64,000 nt of DNA from an uncultured Spirochaeta sp. (GCA_913030605.1 CAJWEZ010000003.1:52138-116137), one strand, 5' to 3'; shown: positions 49,047 through 57,631, counted from the first letter of the stretch. Program-made: numbers and translations. Notes: generated by a model not told the origin, from the sequence alone.

Positions 49047-50450
49047 CTACGACTTCGGTTTGACTCCACCCTTCCGTCCGAGGCGGAACCCGACCCTGTA
49101 GAGGTCAGGCATGTCTATTCGCCCGTCACGACGGGTCTCAATGAGGCCCAGACGCTCCAGGTCACTTCGGACTCCGTCCCAGCCACGGTCGGCGTGTTGA
49201 GCGGGAAGAGCCTCAGGAGAGATCTGATCGGGTCCTTCGGGAAACGTTCGTCGCCAGCGATCGACGATATCGTCCCACGGCGAGGGAACATTCATCCCTT
49301 CCAACGCGGTGAGAAGGTTCACGACCCACGGGTACTCTTCGGCCAGTTCAAACACGCGATTCTCCGAGGCCTTCTGGATGCCGCGTTTGATGCTTTCGTA
49401 GTGCAACGCGACGTCGTGGTCCGGATATCGTTCCTCGGAGTCCTCGGCACCCTGACGAATGGCAGACAGAAAAGACCGCGGGGTGGTCCTGCCCCGCCCG
49501 TCGGCGAGGTGTCCCACCGCCCACGTGTACGGCACGCCTCTGCGTCTGTCCCGGCCCATCCACGGACCGGCCAGTTTCCTGAACGCGGCCCGTTGCGCAT
49601 CGCTGTCCCGTTTCATTTCATCTGCCGGCGCCCAGACGCCGTTGCGCTCGCGGGTTTCGCACAAGGCCCTGAGATTCTTTCCATGTTCCCCTGGCGCGTT
49701 TACCAATCGTTGCCACAGCAGTCCATGAAGATCGTGTCGAGCCCATGTCAGTTCCGCCTGAAGCGCGCGAAGCTTGGACGCATCCGGAAAATTAAAAACC
49801 TCGCGCTCTGCTTGATCCTCCCTGAGAAAGACCTTGGCATGCAGTTTCGGAAATGTTTTTGTCCAAAGAACCGCGCGCAGCAGACCGCGGACGATGGAGT
49901 CCATATCGTTCCAGTTGGTGCTGGTACGGTCCAACGCATCAAACACAATGAGTCCGGGTCGAGTTCGACGCGATTCCATGATTCGCGAGACCTGTTCCGG
50001 ATTCGCCTTGATCCAGGAAACCGAATCGGCCCAAGAGGCTGTCGGGATTTCTTCCTCCGTTTGACGCGCCACCCATCGAAGCACGACTGCGCGCCACAGA
50101 TCAAACGGGTCCCCTCTCCCATCGAGAAACCGCGCGAATACATCGGGACTGGGGTATGAGTGTATGTCAGACCGTGTTCCAAACCCGACGTGTACGTCGA
50201 CTCCGTCGATTTCCGGCACGGCGGTTCCGACGAATGACCGAAGGTCGGGCGACTGAAGCGCCGATGTCCAGAACGATTTTCCCACGCCCCGGGCACCGAT
50301 CACGATACTTGAATCGAGCCGCAACGCCTTGAGATGCGCGATTGGTACGTACAGTGTTCCATTGGCGGGGGTGTCGCCGGCGTTTGTCGATTCGAGCGGC
50401 GCGGAAAGAATGGCCCTGCGGACTTCCCTGGCGGACAATGATTCGCTCAT
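49047..50450 (-). CDS. P-loop ATPase (AAA/STAND-like), third gene of coupled operon
   Basis: Walker A GARGVGKS, Walker B LIVFDALDR, RTTPRSFLSAIR motif, C-terminal winged-helix-like RSDLERLGLIETRRDGRIDMPDLYRVGF. Confidence 0.75.
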   Translation of the reverse strand: MSESLSAREVRRAILSAPLESTNAGDTPANGTLYVPIAHLKALRLDSSIVIGARGVGKSFWTSALQSPDLRSFVGTAVPEIDGVDVHVGFGTRSDIHSYPSPDVFARFLDGRGDPFDLWRAVVLRWVARQTEEEIPTASWADSVSWIKANPEQVSRIMESRRTRPGLIVFDALDRTSTNWNDMDSIVRGLLRAVLWTKTFPKLHAKVFLREDQAEREVFNFPDASKLRALQAELTWARHDLHGLLWQRLVNAPGEHGKNLRALCETRERNGVWAPADEMKRDSDAQRAAFRKLAGPWMGRDRRRGVPYTWAVGHLADGRGRTTPRSFLSAIRQGAEDSEERYPDHDVALHYESIKRGIQKASENRVFELAEEYPWVVNLLTALEGMNVPSPWDDIVDRWRRTFPEGPDQISPEALPAQHADRGWDGVRSDLERLGLIETRRDGRIDMPDLYRVGFRLGRKGGVKPKS

Positions 50451-51748
50451 GGTTTCGCGTCATCCATTCCGATCGTCACTGCGACACCGTCCAACAAAGG
50501 TCCGAACACCGCCATCACTTGCTGAGCGTCGATGTCGGCGAAACGTCCTTCCAACGACCGGATCGCCGAAAACGACCGGTGCCAGCGAACGGCCCACGGG
50601 GCGTGGGGAGCTGTCTCGTCATGCTCCTCGAAGTGCCAGTAGTCCGCCGTCACGCTGCCCGGCGGCACATCGTCGTAGAGTCCTTGCGCGAACAGCTCGT
50701 AGGAACGCTCGCGAAGACCTGCGAGATAATCCGCAGTCTCGATCTCCGGCACCAGGGCTGCGACAACCTGGAGTCGGTCACGTATTTTGTTCGCGGCATC
50801 GGTTCTCTGCCAATTGGAAAAAAGCATGTTGTACCCGTTCCACGTTTGATGCCCTTCAATTGCAAACATGAGCACCAGTCGTGCACCGAGGGCGGTGACA
50901 CATCCCGACGAGATTTCGTCTATGCCCGATCGGGAATCGATGAGAACGACGTCGGGCTTCACGGTGTCTTCAAGCTGTCCCACGAGCCGCCGAAGCCGAC
51001 CATCCCACAATTGACGTCCCCCGGCAGGATCGTCCACTGACATCCACACGCGCCCGAGTTTTGAGAGGTATTCTCCGGGATCCCGGCCGTGGGCCGGTGC
51101 GACGTAGATCTCACCGTCGTGAGACAGAGGGCTGGCCGATACCATCGCTTCAAGAACGGTTGAGCCGTTACCCACGAGATCTTCCACCAGCCAATCAGTT
51201 ATGCCGTACTGCGGTTGTCGGTCTTCCGGCAGGAGTTCCGACGACAGTCCAGGAGACTCAAGATCGAGGTCGAGTACGAGAACCCTCAGTCCGGCCTGTG
51301 CCAGGTGCCAGGCGGTAATCGCGAGAGCGGTCGACCGGCCGACACCGCCCTTGATCGAGTAAAACACGATGCGGGGAGGATCGTTTGCCATGTCATGAAT
51401 GGACTGCCAGGTGGAATCGGTGGCCAGCCGGTCGACCACGATGCCGTTCGGGACGTTGTGCAACGGAAACTGGGCCGCACCGAGACAGACCGAATCGCGA
51501 TCTGACTCGTACAGGAGACTGGAAGACGTGGCATAGCCGTGTGGCCCCAGCTGATCCATGACTGCATCTGCAACGTTTTGAACTGCCAACTTGAGTTCCG
51601 GGCGATCAGCGATCGCGCTGGGCACAACGAAACGAACACGACCGGTCAAGTCACGGTTGACCAAGACCCAATCCAATTGCTGGATCGTGTCGGCGTGCGA
51701 TGAGAACACCTTTTCCACGATCGGGAGAACGTTATCGAATGTCGTCAT
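50447..51748 (-). CDS. KGGVGR-motif variant AAA ATPase (ParA/MinD-like)
   Basis: IVFYSIKGGVGRSTALAITAWHLAQAGLRVLVLDLDLESPGLSS; DVVLIDSRSGIDEIS; ATGA overlaps with both neighbours. Confidence 0.85.
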   Translation of the reverse strand: MTTFDNVLPIVEKVFSSHADTIQQLDWVLVNRDLTGRVRFVVPSAIADRPELKLAVQNVADAVMDQLGPHGYATSSSLLYESDRDSVCLGAAQFPLHNVPNGIVVDRLATDSTWQSIHDMANDPPRIVFYSIKGGVGRSTALAITAWHLAQAGLRVLVLDLDLESPGLSSELLPEDRQPQYGITDWLVEDLVGNGSTVLEAMVSASPLSHDGEIYVAPAHGRDPGEYLSKLGRVWMSVDDPAGGRQLWDGRLRRLVGQLEDTVKPDVVLIDSRSGIDEISSGCVTALGARLVLMFAIEGHQTWNGYNMLFSNWQRTDAANKIRDRLQVVAALVPEIETADYLAGLRERSYELFAQGLYDDVPPGSVTADYWHFEEHDETAPHAPWAVRWHRSFSAIRSLEGRFADIDAQQVMAVFGPLLDGVAVTIGMDDAKP

Positions 51749-52161
51749 ACCAGCCCCTCCAGTTGAGCTTGTTGTATGAGCCCGTGAACTTCACGGGCGC
51801 CGGCGCGATGAGGATTTACCCGGGCGAGGTCGAACTGGTCCTGTCGGGAATACCGTTGTGACACGTTCCAGTTGTCGAACGGTGCCGGGGTTGACAACGG
51901 GTATCGGCTACCCGCCGGACGCCCCTGTCTGTATGTCTCATACCGGTACCAGATGCGATCGATGTGTCGTTGATCTGCGACGTCCTGTGGCCGATCATTT
52001 TGGGAATCGTACCTCATCCCAAATTCGACCATAAGCTTCTTGAGACCGCACTCCGCCGATAAACCGTAGAGATGGTCTGCGTTCGCCAGCCGTCCTGCGG
52101 AATGAAGGGCCTCCGCGTCGGTCAAGTGTCGTTCGTGCGCATCAAGAAAGTCGGTGTTCAC
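51745..52161 (-). CDS. Small HEPN-like protein, first gene of coupled operon
   Basis: ERHLTDAEALHSAGRLANADHLYGLSAECGLKKLMVEFGM resembles HEPN N-terminal helices; ATGA overlap with next gene. Confidence 0.6.
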   Translation of the reverse strand: MNTDFLDAHERHLTDAEALHSAGRLANADHLYGLSAECGLKKLMVEFGMRYDSQNDRPQDVADQRHIDRIWYRYETYRQGRPAGSRYPLSTPAPFDNWNVSQRYSRQDQFDLARVNPHRAGAREVHGLIQQAQLEGLV

Positions 52162-52262
52162 CTGGAGAACTCTATCACAACGCCGAAAAAACGTGTGCCA
52201 TGATCGAAAGGTGCACAGTCCCAGCTGCCGCCGAGAGCCCGCGCACCCAACGCCGAGACGTC

Positions 52263-52363
52263 AGAATTGTGTGCCGCTCAGGATGAGCACCTTGTCAGGG
52301 GCGCGTTTTTGTCGCCGGCAGCGACGGGCCCCGCTCCGGTGAACCGGATGGGTCGACCTTCCC
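52263..52363. repeat. Intergenic repeat copy R3 (blocks C-E)
   Basis: agaattgtgtgccgctcaggatgagcaccttgtcagggg...ccccgctccggtgaaccggatgggtcgaccttccct. Confidence 0.7.
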
Positions 52364-52424
52364 TCTGCACTCCCCGAGCCCCCCGGTCCTTGACGTGTCC
52401 CGGGCGTGGTGCGTACGCTATCCA

Positions 52425-52498
52425 CAGAACAGGGGTGCCGAAAGGCTGAGATCATACCCGTAGAACCTGAACTGGGTAATGCCAGCGGAGGGATTCGA
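52425..52498 (+). ncRNA. TPP riboswitch (THI element)
   Basis: cagaacaggggtgccgaaaggctgagatcatacccgtagaacctgaactgggtaatgccagcggaggga matches the conserved THI-box; followed by thiamine-type transport genes. Confidence 0.93.
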
Positions 52499-52567
52499 TG
52501 ATCCATTTCTTGTGCGCGTGTGACGCGGTGCAGGGCACCCCGGATTTTTCCGTGAAGGGGGTGCGCC

Positions 52568-52870
52568 ATGAACGCACGAACACGCAACGTTTCGATACAG
52601 GTCCTTCCACTCATTCCCGACGCGATTCCCGTGGTCGATAAGGCGATCCGCGTGATCCAGGACAGCGGTGTGCGCTACGAGGTGGGTCCGATGGAAACCA
52701 CTCTGGAGGGCGAAGACCTCGATGAGCTGCTCACCGTTGCCCGGCGCGCCCACGAGGCGTGCTTTGACGGCGCCGACACGGTGGTGACGGTGATCAAGAT
52801 CGCCGACTCGGTGAACGGCACGTCGATCGAGGGCAAGACGGCGAAGTACCGCGGCGGCGCGGCGGGATGA
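52568..52870 (+). CDS. Thiamine-binding protein (MTH1187/YkoF-like)
   Basis: SIQVLPLIPDAIPVVDKAIRVIQDSGVRYEVGPMETTLEGEDLDELLTVARRAHEACF. Confidence 0.88.
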   Translation: MNARTRNVSIQVLPLIPDAIPVVDKAIRVIQDSGVRYEVGPMETTLEGEDLDELLTVARRAHEACFDGADTVVTVIKIADSVNGTSIEGKTAKYRGGAAG

Positions 52871-53652
52871 ACGCCCGCACGGTGGTACCGCCGGCCGCGG
52901 TGATCGTGGGTGCGGTGGTGGCGTGGCACGTGGTGGTGATCGCCAGCGGCCTGCCACCGTTTATCCTGCCGTCGCCGGTGGGGGTGGTGCGCTCGGGGGT
53001 GGAGACGTGGAACGTCCTGGGCCCGGCGATCGTGACCACGCTCTCCGAGACGCTCCTGGGGCTCGCGATTTCGGTCACCCTGGGGGTGGCGTTTGCCGGT
53101 GCCATGGACCTGGTGCCGCTGGTGCGGCGGGCGCTCTACCCGCTCCTGGTCGCCTCGCAGACGGTGCAGATCCTGGCGATCGCGCCGCTATTGGTGATCT
53201 GGTTCGGCTTTGGCCTCACCCCAAACATCATCGTGGTGGTGCTGTTCACCTTCTTTCCCATGACGGTGGCCACCGTGGATGGGCTGACCTCGACCGACCC
53301 CGACTACATTCGCCTGCTGCGCTCGATGGGGGCCTCCCGTGCCCGGATCTGGCGCACGGTGCGCCTGCCGGCGGCGCTGCCCTCGTTCTTCAGCGGCCTG
53401 CGGTTGTCGGTGACCTACAGCGTGGTGGCGGCCACGGTGGGCGAATGGGTGGGCGGCTCCGGCGGGCTGGGGCTGTACATGCTGCGCTCCAAGAACGCGC
53501 TGGAGACGGACCAGGTCTTTGTGGCGATGGTGATCACCACCCTGTTGAGTATTGGTCTGTTTCTCTGTGTCTTCCTCTGCGAACGCCTGGCGCTGCCGTG
53601 GTACTACACCGCGCAGCGCCGCGAGCAGTGGGACGAGCAGGGAATCTACTGA
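52867..53652 (+). CDS. ABC transporter permease (thiamine-precursor type)
   Basis: EMV-like GASRARIWRTVRLPAALPSFFSGLRLSVTYSVVAATVGEWVGG. Confidence 0.92.
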   Translation: MNARTVVPPAAVIVGAVVAWHVVVIASGLPPFILPSPVGVVRSGVETWNVLGPAIVTTLSETLLGLAISVTLGVAFAGAMDLVPLVRRALYPLLVASQTVQILAIAPLLVIWFGFGLTPNIIVVVLFTFFPMTVATVDGLTSTDPDYIRLLRSMGASRARIWRTVRLPAALPSFFSGLRLSVTYSVVAATVGEWVGGSGGLGLYMLRSKNALETDQVFVAMVITTLLSIGLFLCVFLCERLALPWYYTAQRREQWDEQGIY

Positions 53653-53676
53653 CAAATCGAACCCGAGGAGGATGCG

Positions 53677-54702
53677 ATGGTCCGTATGTTTGTGTTCCGT
53701 GTGTTTGTGATGGTGTGTGCGCTTGCGGCGCCGGTGGTGTACGCCGGTGGCGCGGCTGAGTCCGACGCGGCGGGAGCCGGGGATGCCGGGGCGCCGGTGC
53801 AGCAGGTGACGTGTATGCTCGACTGGGTGCCCAACGTGAACCACGTGGGGATCTTTGTGGCGCAGGACCGCGGCTTCTTTGCCGATGAGGGCCTGGCGGT
53901 CGATATCATCCAGCCGGGGGAGGTGGCGGCCAACGCGGCGGTCGCCAGCGGTCGGGCTGATTTCGGTGTGGGCTTTCAGGAGAACCTGACGCTCCTGCGC
54001 GCGGACGATGTCCCCCTGGTGTCGATCGCGGCGATGCTGCAGACGAACACCTCGGGGTTTGCGGTCCGCGCGGGTGAGGGTGTGGAGACGCCGGCGGACT
54101 TTGCGGGACTGACCTACGGCACGTTTCAGTCGCCGTTTGAGGAGCCCACGCTGACCTCGCTGGTGGAGGCCGCCGGCGGCGACGCCTCCGGTATCGAGTA
54201 CGTGCCGGCGGGGTCGGAGTTGCTGGCGATGCTGCAGCAGGAGCGCGCGGACATCGTGTGGATCTACTACGGCACGCAGGGGTTTCAGGCCGAGCGTGTG
54301 GGGATCGATATCGACTACTTTCCACTGAACGAGTACCCCGACGCGGTTCCCGACTACTACACGCCGGTGATCATCGCGAGCGAGTCGATGCTCGCCGACA
54401 ACCCGGAGCTCACGCGGGCGTTCCTGGCGGCGCTGAGCCGCGGGCACCGCTATGTGGTGGACCACCCGCAGGAGTCGGCGCGCATTCTCGCGGAGGCGGT
54501 GCCGGAACTGAACGCGGAGCAACTGGGCAAGAGCGTTCCCTGGCTCGCGCAGCGCATGGTGATGGATGCGCCGGAGTGGGGCTACCAGGAGGTGTCGGTC
54601 TGGCGCGAGTACGCGGCGTGGATGCGCGATGTGGGCGTGCTGGAGGGCGAGTTTGACCCGTCCTCGGCGATGACCAACGCCTTTCTCCCGGGGCAGCAGT
54701 GA
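53677..54702 (+). CDS. ABC transporter substrate-binding protein (NMT1/THI5-like)
   Basis: VTCMLDWVPNVNHVGIFVAQDRGFFADEGLAVDIIQPGE. Confidence 0.93.
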   Translation: MVRMFVFRVFVMVCALAAPVVYAGGAAESDAAGAGDAGAPVQQVTCMLDWVPNVNHVGIFVAQDRGFFADEGLAVDIIQPGEVAANAAVASGRADFGVGFQENLTLLRADDVPLVSIAAMLQTNTSGFAVRAGEGVETPADFAGLTYGTFQSPFEEPTLTSLVEAAGGDASGIEYVPAGSELLAMLQQERADIVWIYYGTQGFQAERVGIDIDYFPLNEYPDAVPDYYTPVIIASESMLADNPELTRAFLAALSRGHRYVVDHPQESARILAEAVPELNAEQLGKSVPWLAQRMVMDAPEWGYQEVSVWREYAAWMRDVGVLEGEFDPSSAMTNAFLPGQQ

Positions 54703-55541
54703 CTGCCACGACGACGCGGGACCCTGAGGCGACCCCGCGCCTGGCGGTGGATCGCGTGTCGATGACGTTTCACGGTGAGGCGGGGGCTGTTGAGGCCCTC
54801 GCCGATGTCTCCTTTGACGTACACCGCGAGGAGATCGTCACGGTGATCGGGCCGAGCGGGAGCGGGAAGAGCACGCTCTTTAACGTGATCACCGGGCTGA
54901 TCGAGCCGCAGGCGGGGGCGATCCGCATCGACGGCCGGGAACTCGCCGACCGCACCGGTGCGGTGGCGTACATGCCGCAGCGCGACCTGCTCCTGCCGTG
55001 GCGGACGGTGCTGGACAACGTGGTGCTGCCGCTGGAGATCCAGGGGGCCGGCGGGACGCGGGCGCGAGCACGAGGTCGAGCGAAGGCGCCGGCGCGGGAG
55101 CGGGCGCGCGAACAGGCGCGGGAGCGAGCGCGGGAGCTCATGCCACGCTTCGGCCTCGAAGGGTTCGAGAACCACTACCCGGCGGTACTCTCCGGCGGCA
55201 TGCGCCAGCGCGCGGCGTTCCTGCGCACGGTGATGAGCGGTCGTGAGACGCTGCTTCTGGACGAACCGTTCGGCGCGCTGGACGCACTGACCCGCCGGCG
55301 GCTGCAGGACTGGCTCCTGGAACTCCAGCGCGAACTGGAGCGCACGATCCTCTTCATCACCCACGATGTGGAGGAGGCGGTGTACCTCGGCGACCGCGTG
55401 GTCGTACTGAGCCCGCGCCCGGGGCGGGTGCAGACCACGATGCCGGTGGACCTCCCGCGCCCCCGCCATCAGCAGATGATCGGGGACCCGGCCTTCGGCC
55501 GCCACGTGGCAACGCTCCTGGAGGAGCTCGGGGTCAGGTAG
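54699..55541 (+). CDS. ABC transporter ATP-binding protein (thiamine-precursor type)
   Basis: GPSGSGKSTLFNVITGLIEP...LSGGMRQRAAFLRTVMSGRETLLLDEPFGALDALTR. Confidence 0.95.
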   Translation: MTATTTRDPEATPRLAVDRVSMTFHGEAGAVEALADVSFDVHREEIVTVIGPSGSGKSTLFNVITGLIEPQAGAIRIDGRELADRTGAVAYMPQRDLLLPWRTVLDNVVLPLEIQGAGGTRARARGRAKAPARERAREQARERARELMPRFGLEGFENHYPAVLSGGMRQRAAFLRTVMSGRETLLLDEPFGALDALTRRRLQDWLLELQRELERTILFITHDVEEAVYLGDRVVVLSPRPGRVQTTMPVDLPRPRHQQMIGDPAFGRHVATLLEELGVR

Positions 55542-55577
55542 CGGGAGCGAGCGCCGGCGGCGCTGGTCGGGGCTGTG

Positions 55578-55860
55578 GCGCCCCGCGCGGCCACTGGCCG
55601 CCAGTCCCACGGGTCGCCTGTAGCACGTTGTTCACCCTTCGCGGCACACCTTTTTCCTCGCCGCGCGCGACTCGGGCGGCCGCGGGCGAGCGCCGCGGGT
55701 AGCCGCTGCGCCGGTTGGCGGCTGCGACACTGGTGGTGCAGTGCGCGGTCTGCGGGGCCGCGGGCGCCGCGTCATCGGTGGCGAGATTGTGTGCCACCCA
55801 AGGTGAACAACTTGCCAGCGGGCGCCGTTTTTTGGCGGCGCCGGCGTGTTGACCGGGCTG
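55578..55860. repeat. Intergenic repeat copy R4 (blocks A-B-C plus hairpin)
   Basis: First ~190 bp nearly identical to R5 (56533 onward); contains inverted blocks A (gtagcacgttgttcacccttcgcggcacacc) and C (gtgtgccacccaaggtgaacaacttgcc). Confidence 0.85.
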
Positions 55861-55869
55861 GAGGGCGTG

Positions 55870-55883
55870 ATTACAGTAATTAC
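55870..55883. promoter_or_regulatory. Operator-like AT palindrome before mazE-like gene
   Basis: GATTACAGTAATTACATG: palindromic GTAATTAC directly upstream of ATG. Confidence 0.4.
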
Positions 55884-56138
55884 ATGAAGACGAAGGTGAT
55901 TCGGATCGGCAACTCCCGCGGCGTCCGAATTCCGGCGGCGGTTCTTCAGGCGTACGACATTCACGAGGGGGACGAGTTGGAACTTGATCGGCGCAGGGAG
56001 GGCATCCTGCTGTCGGTCGTCAATCGACCGTCGGTTCTCAGCTATGAGGAATCCTATCGCCAGATGGCGGCCGAGGCCGCGGAACACGCGGAGTGGTCGG
56101 CGTGGGACACGGTGGCTGGAGACGGCGTTGATGATTGA
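55884..56138 (+). CDS. AbrB/MazE-family antitoxin
   Basis: MKTKVIRIGNSRGVRIPAAVLQAYDIHEGDELELDRRREGILL. Confidence 0.92.
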   Translation: MKTKVIRIGNSRGVRIPAAVLQAYDIHEGDELELDRRREGILLSVVNRPSVLSYEESYRQMAAEAAEHAEWSAWDTVAGDGVDD

Positions 56139-56475
56139 GCGCTACGGTGTGTACTGGGTGAACCTGGATCCGGTGATTGGCCGCGAGATGGCAAAGCGGC
56201 GACCGGCGGTTGTCGTCAGCGACGACGCGATGAACCGCGTGCTGGGAACCGTTGTTGTCTGTCCCCTGACTTCATCGCGTCATCCGGCGTGGCCAAGTCG
56301 GGTCGCGTGTTCCGTCGGCGATATCGATGGCGAGATCGCGGTGGACCAGATTCGAACGGTGTCCCGTCGCCGCATCGGCGACTGTCTCGGCACGATCGAT
56401 GAGAGTGCGGCGGCGACGATCCGCCACGTGATCACCGAGATGTACGGGATCCTGGCGACGTCGGTGGAGGAGTAG
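56131..56475 (+). CDS. MazF-family endoribonuclease toxin
   Basis: RYGVYWVNLDPVIGREMAKRRPAVVVSDDAMN...VVVCPLTSS...DGEIAVDQIRTVSRRRI; overlaps antitoxin stop. Confidence 0.93.
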   Translation: MIERYGVYWVNLDPVIGREMAKRRPAVVVSDDAMNRVLGTVVVCPLTSSRHPAWPSRVACSVGDIDGEIAVDQIRTVSRRRIGDCLGTIDESAAATIRHVITEMYGILATSVEE

Positions 56476-56532
56476 GGCCCGGGGCTGCTGCGGCGCCCTC
56501 GCTGGCGCGGCGCCCTCGCTGCTGCAGGCTGC

Positions 56533-56760
56533 GGCGCCCCGCCCGGCCACTCGCCGCCAGTCCCACGGGTCGCCTGTAGCACGTTGTTCACCCTTCGCGG
56601 CACACCTTTTTCGTCGCCGCGCGCGACACGGGCGGCCGCGGGTGGCCGCTGCTCCGGTTGGCGGCCGGGACACAGGTGGTGCAGTGCGCGGTCTGCGGGG
56701 TCGGGCCGGGTTATCGATGGGCGAAATTGTGTGCCGCCCAAGATGGTCAACGTGCTAGGG
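56533..56760. repeat. Intergenic repeat copy R5 (blocks A-B-C)
   Basis: Near-identical to R4; ccagtcccacgggtcgcctgtagcacgttgttcacccttcgcggcacaccttttt shared. Confidence 0.85.
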
Positions 56761-56826
56761 GACAATTGTGGGAGCGGTCGCCCACTGGGAGCTGCTGGTT
56801 CACAGGTGCTCCGGCTCTCCGGACGG

Positions 56827-56925
56827 GCCGCCTGGCCCCGCTCCGGTGGGGAGACGGGCCCGCTGTTGTGCCGGGCCGGGTGCTTTGGAGGCGGGCGCGG
56901 CGGTCTGTGAGCTCGCCCCGGCCCG
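56827..56925. repeat. Intergenic repeat copy R5b (block D)
   Basis: ccgcctggccccgctccggtggggagacgggcccgctgttgtg...gggtgctttggaggcgg...tgagctcgccccggcccg, near-identical to 57684-57782. Confidence 0.85.
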
Positions 56926-56936
56926 GTTCCCGAAGA

Positions 56937-57191
56937 TTACTCCGTTGGGTCCGGCCAGGCTCTGGTGATGGCCGCGGCGAAGGCGCGGAACACACTCAGT
57001 TGCTCGGTGCACAGGCGGTACACGATCGCCCAATCCATCTCTTGATACTCATGAACCGCGATGTTTCGAAACCCCACGGCACGGGACAGACCGGTTGCAA
57101 GATCCCTGGCCAGCACTCCATGCGACGACAGGATGGCGAACGTCTCCGCCATGGTGGTCGGCGCCTCCCAACTTTGCGTCGAGCAGGTCAT
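56937..57191 (-). CDS. HepT-like (DUF86) HEPN toxin, apparently N-terminally truncated
   Basis: PTTMAETFAILSSHGVLARDLATGLSRAVGFRNIAVHEYQEMDWAIVYRL: RX4HXY motif present, N-terminal ~50-60 residues absent. Confidence 0.8.
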   Translation of the reverse strand: MTCSTQSWEAPTTMAETFAILSSHGVLARDLATGLSRAVGFRNIAVHEYQEMDWAIVYRLCTEQLSVFRAFAAAITRAWPDPTE

Positions 57192-57631
57192 TGTCCGGCA
57201 ATGAGTCTCTCCCGTCCCCGCGCGCGGATCATGCGTACGTTGGGCAGCATGTCTTCCACGAAATCCAGCATTCGAATGATGAGTTCCGCCCGTACGGTTG
57301 GATCGCGCTGAAGGACAACCCGTCCGCTCGTGAGGATCTGCTTCAGGAACACGCCCCGCGCCGCAGACAGGTCACGGACCTGCACTTCTCGGCCGATCAG
57401 CCGGCCCGCCTCCAGGCTGACCGCGAGCAGTGTGTCATGCGGCACGGGCGTTCGGGCATCCACGGCGAGGGCCAGATCGATGTCGCTGTCGGCGTGGAGC
57501 GTGCCGGTAACCGCGGAGCCGTAGAGAATGCCGAGTTGCAGGTCCCGGTGGCCCTTGAGGACCTGAACGAGCTGGTCGACGATCGCGTCGAGGTCGCGGG
57601 ATGGGTCCGGGACGGAGGATCCGTGTGCCAT
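57188..57631 (-). CDS. MntA-type minimal nucleotidyltransferase antitoxin
   Basis: LQLGILYGSAVTGTLHADSDIDLALAV: GSX10DXD motif; C-terminal RAELIIRMLDFVEDMLPNVRMIRARGRE; ATGA overlap with HepT-like gene. Confidence 0.9.
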   Translation of the reverse strand: MAHGSSVPDPSRDLDAIVDQLVQVLKGHRDLQLGILYGSAVTGTLHADSDIDLALAVDARTPVPHDTLLAVSLEAGRLIGREVQVRDLSAARGVFLKQILTSGRVVLQRDPTVRAELIIRMLDFVEDMLPNVRMIRARGRERLIAGQ

